Part shown: positions 49,686 through 58,396 of the stretch, piece by piece
How positions within the stretch are numbered: position 1 is the first letter of the stretch
Layout: the number at the start of each line of letters is the position of its first letter
NCBI RefSeq assembly: GCF_003751085.1
Contig: NZ_RJJY01000001.1
Coordinates: 1,984,001 to 2,048,000, forward strand
Source of the DNA: Micromonospora sp. Llam0
GTDB taxonomy: Bacteria; Actinomycetota; Actinomycetes; Mycobacteriales; Micromonosporaceae
Length of the DNA stretch: 64,000 bases
Direction: 5' to 3'
Made by a program: the position numbers and the translations under genes
The notes under the pieces: generated by a model
What the model was told of the DNA's origin: nothing
Databases searched by the model: none
What the model saw: only the letters and a program-made list of their open reading frames with translations

Positions 49686-50480
49686 ATGGGCGGCATGATG
49701 TCCCGCCGCCCCGGCCCCGTCCCGGTCGCCGTGGGCGGTGTCCTGGCTGCTGCTCTGGTCGGCCTCGTGGCGTTCCTGGCCGCGCAGGGCCTCGACCGGG
49801 CCGACCAGTGGGCCGGCGTGCTGGCCCTGTTCCTCGGGGTGGCGGCGCTGACCGTGCAGGCCTGGGGGCTGTGGTCGTCGACGCGGTGGCCGACCGGTGA
49901 CGCCGTCGCCGCCGATCCGCCGACCGACGCACCGGCGCCGGTGGCCGAGCCGGCTGCCCGTAGGTCCGTCCGGCTGCCGGTGATCCTGTCGGCGCTGCTG
50001 GTCGCCGCCGCCGTAGGGGTGAGCGTGGCGGCGTTGCGCGACGCCGACTCGACGGTGGACGGCGCACCGGGGTGGGTCGAGGTCGGCAGCGGCAGCGGCG
50101 TCGTGCTCGGCGACCATCAGAGTATCGACCTGGACACCGGGCAGGTCGGCGGTGAGCACCTGCCGGGTGGGGATCTGTTCCTGTCCCAGCGGTCGGACCG
50201 GGTGACCGCGCTCGACGGTGGGGAGCTGGCGGTGCTCGACGTGACCGGGGAGCACACCGTGCGTCGTTGCCTGGACGCCGCGCCGCAGGCCTGGGACGGC
50301 ATGATCAACGGCTTGTACGGGCTGCCGGCCGGTACGGACATCTGCCTGACCGACGGTCAGACGAACGCCGCGATGCTCACCGTCGAGCACCCGCCGGACG
50401 TACTGGCCCGCACGTTGACCTTCAGCTACACGCGCTGGCAGCTGCGGGATCCGACCACCGGGGCGGCGCCGGCACGCTGA
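49686..50480 (+). CDS. membrane protein of unknown function
   Basis: About 264 residues. Three hydrophobic spans: VAVGGVLAAALVGLVAFLAA, WAGVLALFLGVAALTVQAWGLW and LPVILSALLVAAAVGVSVAAL. The 150-residue C-terminal part is probably extracellular and reads like a beta-rich domain (VEVGSGSGVVLGDHQSIDLDTGQVGGEHLPGGDLFLSQ ... CLDAAPQAW ... TDICLTDGQTNAAMLTVE) with two Cys that may pair. No enzymatic motif. The start ATG at 49686 is followed three codons later by two further Met codons. Confidence 0.7.
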   Translation: MGGMMSRRPGPVPVAVGGVLAAALVGLVAFLAAQGLDRADQWAGVLALFLGVAALTVQAWGLWSSTRWPTGDAVAADPPTDAPAPVAEPAARRSVRLPVILSALLVAAAVGVSVAALRDADSTVDGAPGWVEVGSGSGVVLGDHQSIDLDTGQVGGEHLPGGDLFLSQRSDRVTALDGGELAVLDVTGEHTVRRCLDAAPQAWDGMINGLYGLPAGTDICLTDGQTNAAMLTVEHPPDVLARTLTFSYTRWQLRDPTTGAAPAR

Positions 50481-50552
50481 CCGCGCCGGTTCCCGCCCGG
50501 CGGGGCCGGGCATACTGGGGCGTTGTCGACGGACGCTGCGGGGGAGGACCGG

Positions 50553-51533
50553 ATGATCATCGACGTTGCGGAGATCGAGGCGGCGGCGCGGCGGATCGCC
50601 GGTCATGTGGTGCGGACGCCGACGGTGCCCAGCCCCGGCCTGTCCGGGCTGCTCGGCGTGCCGGTGACGGCGAAGCTGGAGCTGCTGCAGCGTACCGGGT
50701 CGTTCAAGGCGCGGGGCGCGGCGGCGAAGCTGCTGACCCTCGACGACGGGCAGCGGGCGGCCGGTGTGGTGGCGGTCAGCGGCGGCAACCACGGCATCGC
50801 GGTGGCGGTGATGGCGCAGGCCCTGGACGTGAAGGCGACGGTGGTGATGCCGCGTTCCGCGCCGGAGCGGGCGGTGGAGGTTGCCGCCGCCGCCGGGGCG
50901 ACGGTGCGGGTGGTCGACACCATGGCGGAGGCGTTCGACCTGACGGCGCGGTTGCAGTCCGACGGGCTGGCCCTGGTGCATCCGTTCGACGACCCGGTGG
51001 TGGTCGCCGGGCAGGGCACCGTCGGCCTGGAGTTCGCCGACGACGCGTTCGCCGACGACCGGACGGCACCGACGGACGTGCTGGTCAGCGTCGGCGGCGG
51101 CGCGTTGATCTCCGGGGTGGCGGCTGCGCTGCGGGCCCGCCGGCCCGGCGTACGGGTCTGGGGGGTGGAGACCGACGGCGCGTCGGCGATGGCGCAGGCC
51201 TGCGGGCACGGCGGCCCGCTGCCGGTGAAGCTGTCGTCGATCGTGTCGACGTTGAGCGCGCCGACGGTGTCGCAGCTGACCTACGACCACGTCACCGAGC
51301 TGGTCACCGACGTGCTGGTGGTGTCGGACGCGGAGGCGGTGCGCGGCAGCCTGGACCTGGCCGAGCAGGCCAAGGTGTGGGCGGAGCCGGCAGCCGGGTG
51401 TCTGCTGCCGGCCGCCCGCCGGGTGGTCGAGCGGGTCGGCCCGGACGTCCGGCTCGGCCTGGTGGTCTGCGGCGGCAACGTCACCGTCGCCGACCTGGCC
51501 GGTTGGGCCCGTCGGTTCAACCTGACCGGCTGA
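50553..51533 (+). CDS. PLP-dependent threonine/serine dehydratase
   Basis: 326 residues, short type without a C-terminal regulatory ACT domain, like catabolic dehydratases or serine racemases. The Schiff-base Lys is in LLQRTGSFKARGA; VSGGNHGIAVA binds substrate, SVGGGALISG the PLP phosphate, and VVCGGNVTV ends the fold. It deaminates Thr or Ser to the 2-oxoacid. GGGAGGAC lies about 8 nt before the ATG at 50553; a TTG or ATG further upstream is less likely. It converges with protease copy 2. Confidence 0.92.
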   Translation: MIIDVAEIEAAARRIAGHVVRTPTVPSPGLSGLLGVPVTAKLELLQRTGSFKARGAAAKLLTLDDGQRAAGVVAVSGGNHGIAVAVMAQALDVKATVVMPRSAPERAVEVAAAAGATVRVVDTMAEAFDLTARLQSDGLALVHPFDDPVVVAGQGTVGLEFADDAFADDRTAPTDVLVSVGGGALISGVAAALRARRPGVRVWGVETDGASAMAQACGHGGPLPVKLSSIVSTLSAPTVSQLTYDHVTELVTDVLVVSDAEAVRGSLDLAEQAKVWAEPAAGCLLPAARRVVERVGPDVRLGLVVCGGNVTVADLAGWARRFNLTG

Positions 51534-51577
51534 TCCGACGGGCCGGGCACGGCACCGGCGTACCGGCGCCGGCGCGG

Positions 51578-52624
51578 TCAGTACACCCGGGCGTTGTACG
51601 CCGCGAGCACCTCGGTCACCGGCTGGTGGTAGGAGATGCACGCACCGACAATCCCGCCCGAGGTCAGGCCCAGGGCCGTGTTGTGGGCGAACACCGCGCC
51701 GCCGCTGTCGCCACCGGCGGTGCACAGATTGGTCCGAAACAGCCCGGACACCGGGCCGGCCGAGTAGTTCGCCGTAACGTTCACGGCGGTCACCGACCCC
51801 CGGGTCAGCCCGGTGGTGCTGCCGCTGGCGCCCAGCGCCTGCCCGACGTACGGGTTGCCGGCCCGACTGATGTCACGGGTGCTCCCGTTGTACATGTTGA
51901 CCGCACCGGGCCGGTTGGCGTTGGGGTTGTCCCAGCGGACCAGGCCGAAGTCGTTGCCGGGGAAGCTGCTGGCGACTGTGGTGCCGGCGTTGGCGACCCC
52001 GTCGACGGTCCAGAACACCCGGTTGTTGGTGCAGTGCCCGGCGGTGAGGAACATCGGCCGGTTCGCGGCATCAGCCACGTTGAACCCGAGCGAGCAGCGG
52101 ACGCCGGAGTGGATCGGGTCGCCGCCGGCGGCGGTCGTCCGCAGGACGCCGGGCATCCGTTCGACGCGGACGGCGTCGTCGAAGCGGGCCGCGACCGCCT
52201 CGACCAGCGCCAGCCGGGTACCGGTGACGGTCGCGTCGACCGAGACCACGACCTGGTTGCTGACCGGGTCGGCGTACCAACTGGTCCCCGGCACGGCCGC
52301 CGACCGCGACAACGCACCAGTGACCCGGGCCAGGTCGTCAGCGCCGCGTTCAACGGTGCGGGCCACCCCACCGGCGGCCCGCACCGCACGGGCGGCCGTC
52401 TCATCGGTCACGGTCACCACCAGATCACCGGTTACCTCGTCCCGGTACGCCCCGGCGGACCGGTCACCGAGCCGGTCGGCCAGGACCAGGGCCGCCTCAC
52501 CGCCGAGTTCGGGGGCGGGCCCGGGGGCAGCGGCCGCCGGACTCGCCAGCAGACCACCGACCAGTACGGTGCCGGTCGCGAACGCCGCGCCGATCCGGCG
52601 GATCGACAGGGGTGGCACGATCAT
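51578..52624 (-). CDS. secreted S1-family serine protease, copy 2
   Basis: 348 residues with the same layout as copy 1: signal peptide ending VLVGGLLASPAAAA, alpha-lytic-type prodomain, and a mature domain with LTAGHC, NDFGLVRWDN and GGDSGGAVF. The mature part differs from copy 1 at many residues (for example CTNNRVFW instead of CTESRTQW), whereas most of the prodomain is identical at DNA level. Different mature specificities after a shared prodomain are plausible. The ATG at 52624 has AGGAGGA upstream. Confidence 0.92.
   Translation of the reverse strand: MIVPPLSIRRIGAAFATGTVLVGGLLASPAAAAPGPAPELGGEAALVLADRLGDRSAGAYRDEVTGDLVVTVTDETAARAVRAAGGVARTVERGADDLARVTGALSRSAAVPGTSWYADPVSNQVVVSVDATVTGTRLALVEAVAARFDDAVRVERMPGVLRTTAAGGDPIHSGVRCSLGFNVADAANRPMFLTAGHCTNNRVFWTVDGVANAGTTVASSFPGNDFGLVRWDNPNANRPGAVNMYNGSTRDISRAGNPYVGQALGASGSTTGLTRGSVTAVNVTANYSAGPVSGLFRTNLCTAGGDSGGAVFAHNTALGLTSGGIVGACISYHQPVTEVLAAYNARVY
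52251..52569. repeat. 319-nt tract identical to 49139-49457
   Basis: Second copy of the identical protease signal/prodomain tract, same orientation, offset 3112. Flanking parts of the two genes are visibly diverged. Confidence 0.95.
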
Positions 52625-52709
52625 TCGTCCTCCTGCGGGAATCGATTCGTCCGATTCTGGATGAATCGATCCTCGCGGCGGCCGGGTTGCTAATACACCA
52701 GGCGGTTCC

Positions 52710-53327
52710 CTACACATCGACATCCGCCGGCGCACCGGGCCAGTGGCGCAGCGATGCGTCGATGGCGTCCAGGATGCGGGGCCAGCTGTCCTGCGGGTCG
52801 GGGTCGCTGTGGCTGAATCCGCCGGCGGCCGCCAGGTCGAGGTAGCCGTGGATGGTGGCGCCGATCAGCCGTACCGCGTGGGTCTGTTCCTGTTCGGGCA
52901 GCCGGTAGCCGTGCAGCACCGCGCGCAGCAGCCGGGTGTGCCGGCCGCCGGCGCTGGCGGCGGCGGTGGCCGGGTCGAGCCGCAGCCGGGCGGCGGCGTA
53001 GCGGCCGGGGTGCTCGCGGGCGTAGTCGCGGTAGGCGTCGGCGAGCCCGGCCAGCGCGTCCCTGCCGGCCCGGCCGGCGACGGCGTCGGCGGCCCGGTCG
53101 GCTAGCTCGGCCAGCGCGAGCAGGGCGATCCGGGTCCTCAGGTCGTCGGAGCCGCGTACGTGTGCGTACAGGCTGGCGACGGCGACGCCGACGTGGCGGG
53201 CCAGCGCGGAGACGGTCACCCGGTCGAAGCCGATCTCGTCGGCGAGTTCCGCGCCGGCCGTGGTCAGCCGCTGCGCGTTCAGTCCGGCCCGCGCCACCCG
53301 TACCCGCCTCCTCCGTCGAACCGACAT
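52710..53327 (-). CDS. TetR-family regulator with WHG-type C-terminal domain
   Basis: 205 residues. The N-terminal HTH reads TAGAELADEIGFDRVTVSALARHVGVAVASLYAHVRGSDDLRTRI. The C-terminal region (HPGRYAAARLRLDPATA, IGATIHGYLDLAAAGGFSH) matches the WHG ligand-binding group. It is divergent from the FBP-domain gene, and a 9-bp-arm palindrome lies directly between the two start codons. It therefore probably represses both itself and that gene; the inducer is unknown. Confidence 0.9.
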   Translation of the reverse strand: MSVRRRRRVRVARAGLNAQRLTTAGAELADEIGFDRVTVSALARHVGVAVASLYAHVRGSDDLRTRIALLALAELADRAADAVAGRAGRDALAGLADAYRDYAREHPGRYAAARLRLDPATAAASAGGRHTRLLRAVLHGYRLPEQEQTHAVRLIGATIHGYLDLAAAGGFSHSDPDPQDSWPRILDAIDASLRHWPGAPADVDV

Positions 53328-53337
53328 CGATTATGCG

Positions 53338-53360
53338 TTTGCCTAACACCTTTAGGCAAA
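53338..53360. promoter_or_regulatory. TetR-type operator in the divergent promoter
   Basis: TTTGCCTAA (53338-53346), 5-nt spacer CACCT, TTAGGCAAA (53352-53360): perfect 9-bp arms, the usual size for a TetR dimer site. It is 10 bp upstream of the TetR-family start and 15 bp upstream of the FBP-domain start and stands out as AT-rich in GC-rich surroundings. Confidence 0.8.
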
Positions 53361-53375
53361 ACTAGCCTGCCCGGT

Positions 53376-53867
53376 ATGACACCACTGACCGAGCAGGAGA
53401 TCCGCGCCGCGTTCGTCAACTGCACCAAGGGGGAGACGAAACGCCTGTACGTGCCGCGTGACCTCGCCGGCCGGCCGTGGGACGACCTGGACTACCTCGG
53501 CTGGCGCGACCCGCAGTCGCCGGCCCGCGCCTACCTGGTCACCGAGCTGGCGGGCCGGCCCGCGGCGGTCGCGCTGCGCTGCCCCGACCCGGCCGCCCGC
53601 CACCTGCGGCGCAACATGTGCTCGATCTGCCTGACCGCGCCGCAGGCCGGGGTGTCGTTGATGGTCGCCCCGAAGGCGGGCCGGGCCGGCCAGCAGGGCA
53701 ACTCGGTCGGCACCTACCTGTGCAGCGACCTCGCCTGCTCGCTGTACGTGCGTGGCAAGAAGGACCCGGGGCCGGGGGCCAGACTGCAGGAGTCACTGAC
53801 CCTGCAGGAGAAGGCCGCCCGAACCCTGGCCGCCGTCGCCGCGTTCGTCGCCAAGGTGACCGGCTGA
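53376..53867 (+). CDS. FBP-domain protein (EF-G-binding treble-clef type)
   Basis: 163 residues. An N-terminal helical/beta region (EQEIRAAFVNCTKGETKRLYVPRD) precedes a zinc treble-clef: MCSICLT and CSDLACSLYVRGK provide four Cys. This is the layout of the FBP family related to FusB/FusC, proteins that bind EF-G and in staphylococci rescue it from fusidic acid. In actinobacteria the role is unproven; a translation factor or antibiotic-protection role is possible. A TetR-type regulator and operator sit immediately upstream. Confidence 0.85.
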   Translation: MTPLTEQEIRAAFVNCTKGETKRLYVPRDLAGRPWDDLDYLGWRDPQSPARAYLVTELAGRPAAVALRCPDPAARHLRRNMCSICLTAPQAGVSLMVAPKAGRAGQQGNSVGTYLCSDLACSLYVRGKKDPGPGARLQESLTLQEKAARTLAAVAAFVAKVTG

Positions 53868-53873
53868 CAGCTT

Positions 53874-54929
53874 CTACCGCAGCGTCGCGGCCCGGCGGCG
53901 GTGCGACAGCGTGACGTGGTGGTGCGCTCCGGCGTGTCCGGCCGGGTCGGTGTGCACGGTCGCCGACACCAGCCGGGGTACGGCGTGGGTAAGCTGGTGT
54001 TCGGCGTCGGCGGCGACCTCGTGCGCGGCGAGCAGGCTCAGGTCGGCGTCGACGACGAGGTCGGCTTCGGCGTGCAGCCGGTGGCCGATCCAGCGCAGCC
54101 GTACCGCGGTCACGTCGCGGACACCGGGCACCGCGCGCAGGGTCGTTTCGGCGGTGTCGACCAAAGCCGGGTCGACGGCGTCCATCAGCCGCCGGTACAC
54201 CTCGCGGGCGGCGTCGCGCAGCACGTACAGGATCGCGACGGTGATGGCGAGGCCGACCAGCGGGTCGGCCCACTGCCAGCCGACCGCCGCGCCCCCGGCG
54301 GCGGCGACGACCGCCAGCGAGGTGAACCCGTCGGTACGGGCGTGCAGCCCGTCGGCGACCAGCGCGGCCGAACCGATGCGCCGGCCGACCCGGATCCGGT
54401 AGCGGGCGACGATCTCGTTGCCGGCGAACCCGACGACCCCGGCGGCGGCCACCCACGGCACGTGGCTCATCGGCGCCGGGTGGATAAGCCGGTCGACGGC
54501 GGTCGCGCCGGCGGCGATCGCCGAGCCGGCGATGACGACCACGATGACGATGCCGGCGAGGTCCTCGGCGCGGCCGAACCCGTACGTGTAGGCGCGGGTG
54601 GCGGCGCGCCGGCCGATCAGGAACGCGATGGCCAGCGGTACGGCGGTGAGCGCGTCGGTGACGTTGTGCAGGGTGTCGCCGAGCAGCGCCACCGAGCCGG
54701 AGGCGGCGACGATGACGGCCTGGGCGGCGGCGGTGGCGGCGAGGACCGCCAGGGAGATCCACAGGGCGCGGAGTCCGTCGCGGGACGCTTCGAGGGAGTC
54801 GTCGACCTTGGCGGCGGTGTCGTGGGTGTGGGGGGTGAGCCGGTGCAGCGCCCGTCGCCACCAGGCCCGCCGCACCGGATGCCGGTGACCGTGCGGGTGG
54901 TGGTCGTGACGGTGGTGGTCGTGGTCCAT
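53874..54929 (-). CDS. cation diffusion facilitator transporter
   Basis: 351 residues. A His-rich N-terminus (MDHDHHRHDHHPHGHRH) is followed by six spans. SVALLGDTLHNVTDALTAVPLAIAF contains the HNxxD metal site and LVADGLHARTDGFTSLAVV the second HxxxD site. A cytosolic C-terminal ferredoxin-like domain (VRDVTAVRLRWIGHRLHAEADLVVD) ends in a His-rich tail. It exports Zn or a similar divalent cation in exchange for protons. It is divergent from an ArsR-type regulator with start codons 23 bp apart. Confidence 0.92.
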   Translation of the reverse strand: MDHDHHRHDHHPHGHRHPVRRAWWRRALHRLTPHTHDTAAKVDDSLEASRDGLRALWISLAVLAATAAAQAVIVAASGSVALLGDTLHNVTDALTAVPLAIAFLIGRRAATRAYTYGFGRAEDLAGIVIVVVIAGSAIAAGATAVDRLIHPAPMSHVPWVAAAGVVGFAGNEIVARYRIRVGRRIGSAALVADGLHARTDGFTSLAVVAAAGGAAVGWQWADPLVGLAITVAILYVLRDAAREVYRRLMDAVDPALVDTAETTLRAVPGVRDVTAVRLRWIGHRLHAEADLVVDADLSLLAAHEVAADAEHQLTHAVPRLVSATVHTDPAGHAGAHHHVTLSHRRRAATLR

Positions 54930-54951
54930 GGCGATGGCAGAATACGTGCTC

Positions 54952-55308
54952 ATGTACGCACGCGACAACGCTGCAGGTGCCACCGATGGGCAGCAGCCAC
55001 CGACCGGCGCGCAGGTCGACACGGCGGTGACCGCGTTGAAGATGCTGGCCGACCCGACCCGGCTACGCCTGCTGTGGCAGCTGCGCGACGGTGAACACGA
55101 CGTCGGCACCCTCGCGGCGGCGGTCGGCGCCGCCCGCCCCGCCGTGTCGCAGCACCTGGCGAAACTGCTGCTCGCCGGCCTGGTCGCCAGCCGCCGCGAC
55201 GGCCGCCGGGTGCTCTACCGGGCGCGCGGCGGCCACGTCCGCCGCCTGGTCACCGAGGCCCTGTGCGCCGCAGACCACCACCTGACCGGCGCCCCCGACC
55301 ACGACTGA
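54952..55308 (+). CDS. ArsR-family metal-responsive repressor
   Basis: 118 residues. The winged HTH reads ALKMLADPTRLRLLWQLRDGEHDVGTLAAAVGAARPAVSQHLAKLLLAGLVASRRDGRRVLYRA. The C-terminus ALCAADHHLTGAPDHD gives Cys, Asp and His at the alpha-5 metal site typical of Zn/Ni/Co sensors such as NmtR or SmtB. It is divergent from a CDF exporter gene and is its likely repressor. The ATG at 54952 lies within the AT-containing intergenic stretch; an ATG at 54928 would overlap the exporter start. Confidence 0.9.
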   Translation: MYARDNAAGATDGQQPPTGAQVDTAVTALKMLADPTRLRLLWQLRDGEHDVGTLAAAVGAARPAVSQHLAKLLLAGLVASRRDGRRVLYRARGGHVRRLVTEALCAADHHLTGAPDHD

Positions 55309-55383
55309 TCCCACATTGCCGGCTGGCCCGGCCGGCTAGAACGAGTGTCGGCCGACGTCGACGGCTGACTAGCATCACCGGCC

Positions 55384-55998
55384 GTGGACGACAGACGGTG
55401 GCGGGATCCGCAGTGGTTGGCCTGGGTGCGGGACTGGATCGACGGCCGGCTCGCCGCGGTGCAGCTCGACCTGGCCGACGACGTCGACGACCTGCTCGCC
55501 CTCGGCGTGCCCGACCGGCGGCTGGCCACCCTGCCGCAGGCGTACGCACGGATCGTCGACGCCGTCGGCGCCGATCGACGGTTCCGCGACGCGGCACCGA
55601 TGGTGGCCGACCTGTGCGCCGAGCTCGCGCAGTACGGGCTGCCGGAGCTGCTGCAGCACGACGACCTGCACGACGCGCAGGTCTTCGTCCGCGACGGCCG
55701 CCACCTCATCATGGACTGGGGCGACGCCTGCGTGTCGCATCCGTTCCTCACCCTGTCGGTCACCCTCGACGGTGGGCTGGCGTGGGGGCTCGACGACGTA
55801 CGGGACTCGGTCGACACCACACCGTTCCGGGACGCCTACCTGGCGCCGTACGCCGAACGGTTCACCGGCGACCTGGTGGCCGCCACCCGGGTGGCATCGC
55901 GCCTGGGCTGGGTGTGCCGTGCGGTCAACGGGCACGTGCCCGGCGACGACAAGCAGACCGTCACCCGGCTGCGGATGTTCCTCGACGGCCGACCGTAG
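55384..55998 (+). CDS. APH-fold phosphotransferase copy with internal deletion
   Basis: 204 codons. The first 23 residues (VDDRRWRDPQWLAWVRDWIDGRL) and all residues from [12 protein letters not shown] on match the intact gene at 61750-62667. A 303-bp block is missing in frame. The lost part encodes the N-lobe with the nucleotide-binding strand region (DVWFKANAESLRHEAAV). The catalytic [10 protein letters not shown] and MDWGDA motifs remain. Without the N-lobe it is probably not an active kinase, though the frame is fully open. Deletion ends share only a CG dinucleotide. Confidence 0.8.
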   Translation: MDDRRWRDPQWLAWVRDWIDGRLAAVQLDLADDVDDLLALGVPDRRLATLPQAYARIVDAVGADRRFRDAAPMVADLCAELAQYGLPELLQHDDLHDAQVFVRDGRHLIMDWGDACVSHPFLTLSVTLDGGLAWGLDDVRDSVDTTPFRDAYLAPYAERFTGDLVAATRVASRLGWVCRAVNGHVPGDDKQTVTRLRMFLDGRP

Positions 55999-56000
55999 CC
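55452..56000. repeat. 549-nt tract identical to 62121-62669
   Basis: Direct repeat, constant offset 6669, no mismatch found by eye. It covers the C-terminal two thirds of the phosphotransferase-like gene and ends 2 nt after the stop codon. About 60 bp upstream of both genes are also similar, with a few differences. Confidence 0.92.
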
Positions 56001-56289
56001 GCGCCAGGGACACCACAGGTCGGGGTCACGAAACATTGATCTATACCCGGAGTCAAGATTCATATTGACAAACATGACTTACCGTTCAAAAATGTGGTAA
56101 CGGGAAGGTCTTGTCGATGCGCCAGGCAACGCGGTGCGCACGGTCGGTTCACCAGCCACACACGCAGTCATGTCTGGCGGTGACATGACTGATCACCCCC
56201 TTTCCGGCTGGTCGCGAATCCAGCCCGCGCCAGGCGGAGTCGAAGCTTCGGGCGATCACCCCAACCTCTCGCAGAAGGAAGGAATCAGT
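55999..56289. other. AT-rich intergenic region before the secreted protein gene
   Basis: 291 bp of visibly lower G+C than the flanks, with AT runs around 56030-56100. Likely promoter of the secreted-protein gene. A low-quality reading frame from 56134 is in frame with that gene but encodes no signal peptide. Confidence 0.5.
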
Positions 56290-57504
56290 GTGGGATCGAG
56301 CAATGTTGTCCGCACGCGACGCCGTCGCCGCGCCTTCGCGGCGGCGACCGTGACACTGTTGACAATTGGCAGCCTCCTGGCTGTCAGGCCTGCTCACGCT
56401 CAAGAGCCTGACCCTGTCGATGTAAACCGGCGGGAGCAGGCAAAAGTAGTCACGTTGCCATCAAGAGTGGGTGTCGAGGATGCGCTCAGTATCCTGGAGA
56501 AGATCGACATCCAGGTTCTGGAGCTGCGGTTCTCCGGCAATGGCGTGGTGGGCGGCATCATCCCGATGGATGGCGTGACCGCCAAGGACCAGGCAAACTG
56601 GGCCGAGCTCGCGTTTCAGCGACGGTTCAATCGTCGCCCGGTGGTATCCGCACTGGTCGTCCGGGCGTCGACATCCTCGACCGAGATCGAGAGGTTGCAG
56701 GGCGTGATGACTGCGGCGTCACCTGCGGTCACCACCACCGCGCCGGCAGTGGTGTCGAGAAGGTTTTCGGTTGAGCGTGCACGCGACACCGTGCAACCTC
56801 TCGACGGTTCCATCGATGAGCACTACCCATCAATATGGGAAGGCGACACCTACCGTACCGTCTACCCACCGGTACAGGCAGAACTTCGAGCTTATGACTA
56901 CTGGTTCGTCTACGAAAGCGCCTACAGCGCGCAACCTTCGACTTTTCCGAGTGATTGGGGAATGGAACTCGGCATAACAACGTGGAACGATGATCTTCCT
57001 GGCTGGGTCGTCCGCCCGTTTTGTCCGCCCGGCTTTGGTGACTCCGATTGGGACTTCTGGTCCGGCACCTACGAGATGGGTGGCATTTGGGGGGCGAACG
57101 TCCCGGAATCCTCTGCTCCCTACGCCGACTACAACATCGCAAGTGATGGTTGCGACGAGAACGGAGTCGAGATCGGAATCGGTTTCCCGCACCAACTGGC
57201 CCAGGACACACTGTACCTGGCGTTCGCCGAGCTGTATCCTGGCAACGAAAGCTCTTCGCGGATGGCCGCGTCCGTAAGCATGAAGAGTAACGACTGCAAC
57301 AATCTTGGACTATCCCCGCAGACCGATTGTATGGGACTGAACACCGATCGAGATCCTCCAGCTGGGTTCGACGGCAGCGCCCTGCTGGTCAACTCAAGCC
57401 GCAACTGGACAGTGCCGGCCTGCTTCCTGATGGGAGAGGGATTCACCAATCCGATTCGCTACGCTCCGGGAGTAAGCGGCTGTCCAACCGTGGTCTACTA
57501 CTGA
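56290..57504 (+). CDS. secreted protein of unknown function
   Basis: 404 residues starting at GTG 56290 (VGSSNVVRTRRRRR...), with GGAAGG about 8 nt upstream. A Sec signal peptide has an Arg-rich start, a hydrophobic core (AAATVTLLTIGSLLAV) and a cleavage site AHA-QE. The mature part begins with a domain of about 100 residues (VGVEDALSILEKIDIQVLELRFSGNGVVGGIIP). The second half is aromatic- and Cys-rich (YWFVYESAYSAQPS, FCPPGFGDSDWDFW, NDCNNLGLSPQTDC), suggesting disulfides. The family is not recognised. G+C is about 57% in a sampled line, well below its neighbours, which suggests transfer. Confidence 0.75.
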   Translation: MGSSNVVRTRRRRRAFAAATVTLLTIGSLLAVRPAHAQEPDPVDVNRREQAKVVTLPSRVGVEDALSILEKIDIQVLELRFSGNGVVGGIIPMDGVTAKDQANWAELAFQRRFNRRPVVSALVVRASTSSTEIERLQGVMTAASPAVTTTAPAVVSRRFSVERARDTVQPLDGSIDEHYPSIWEGDTYRTVYPPVQAELRAYDYWFVYESAYSAQPSTFPSDWGMELGITTWNDDLPGWVVRPFCPPGFGDSDWDFWSGTYEMGGIWGANVPESSAPYADYNIASDGCDENGVEIGIGFPHQLAQDTLYLAFAELYPGNESSSRMAASVSMKSNDCNNLGLSPQTDCMGLNTDRDPPAGFDGSALLVNSSRNWTVPACFLMGEGFTNPIRYAPGVSGCPTVVYY

Positions 57505-57603
57505 CGCCTACGCTGATAGTGCCGGCCCAGGTAGTCTGACCGTCACCGGTTCCATGGCTGCCTGGGCGCACTGGCCATTGTCGGTCTCAGGGAGATGATC
57601 AGG

Positions 57604-58281
57604 ATGTCGCAGCAGAGTCCTCGGCGCCGATTCGGCGGGGAACAGCTGTTCATCTGGTACCTCGCGACCGCAGCCGCCGCTGCGGTGGTCGGCGTGGTCG
57701 CCGGCGGAGTCGGCCTGCTGGTGCTGTCCGCGTTGCGAATCGGGTGTCGTCCCACCGGTGGGGACGTACTGCCCGGCGGCGAGCTGCAGTGCCCCGACGG
57801 CACCGGCAAGGTCCTCCCGGCGTTGGTGTTCGCGGGTCTCGGCTGCGTCGTCGTCCTGGCGGTGGCGGCGGAGCTGCTCAGCCGGCGGGGCGACGCCTCC
57901 ACGGTTGCCCGCGTGGCCCGGCACGGCTTGTGGCTGGCCGCCTGGGTGGTGGCGCTGCCCGGCCTGGCGTGGGTCAGCGTGGTGTCCACCTCGGCGGCGA
58001 CACGACAGGCCTTCTGGGGTGTCGTGGTGGGCGTCTGCGCGGCGATCGCCTTCGTCGCGATTCCGCTGGTCACGTCCTACGTCCGTCCGGCGTACGCGAC
58101 AGTGGTGCTGGCGGCGTGTCTGGCGGTGCCGGCCACCGCCGTGCTGGTCGGCTTGTGGTTGCCGCTGCTCGTACCGCTCGCCCTGCCGGTGACCGCCATC
58201 TGGCTGGTGGCGTTGTGGCTGTCACGGGCGGCCCATCGGATCAGCGTGACAGCTGCGGCGAGCCAGGTGAGCGGCCCGTAG
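57604..58281 (+). CDS. multi-pass membrane protein of unknown function
   Basis: 225 residues with six predicted spans: FIWYLATAAAAAVVGVVAGG, a loop with two Cys, VLPALVFAGLGCVVVLAVAA, GLWLAAWVVALPGLAWVSVV, AFWGVVVGVCAAIAFVAIPL, YATVVLAACLAVPATAVLV and a last pair near 185-210. No transport or catalytic motif was seen. GGGAGATGATCAGG precedes the ATG at 57604. It may be coregulated with the secreted protein gene 100 bp upstream. Confidence 0.7.
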   Translation: MSQQSPRRRFGGEQLFIWYLATAAAAAVVGVVAGGVGLLVLSALRIGCRPTGGDVLPGGELQCPDGTGKVLPALVFAGLGCVVVLAVAAELLSRRGDASTVARVARHGLWLAAWVVALPGLAWVSVVSTSAATRQAFWGVVVGVCAAIAFVAIPLVTSYVRPAYATVVLAACLAVPATAVLVGLWLPLLVPLALPVTAIWLVALWLSRAAHRISVTAAASQVSGP

Positions 58282-58396
58282 GCCGGTCACGGGCCGGATT
58301 GCCCGCTACCCCGAGAGGGTGAGACGCAGCGAGACCGACGGGCGCAGCCAGGCATGGTGCCAGGCCAGGCCAGGCCGCCGCGCGGTCGTCGCCGCT

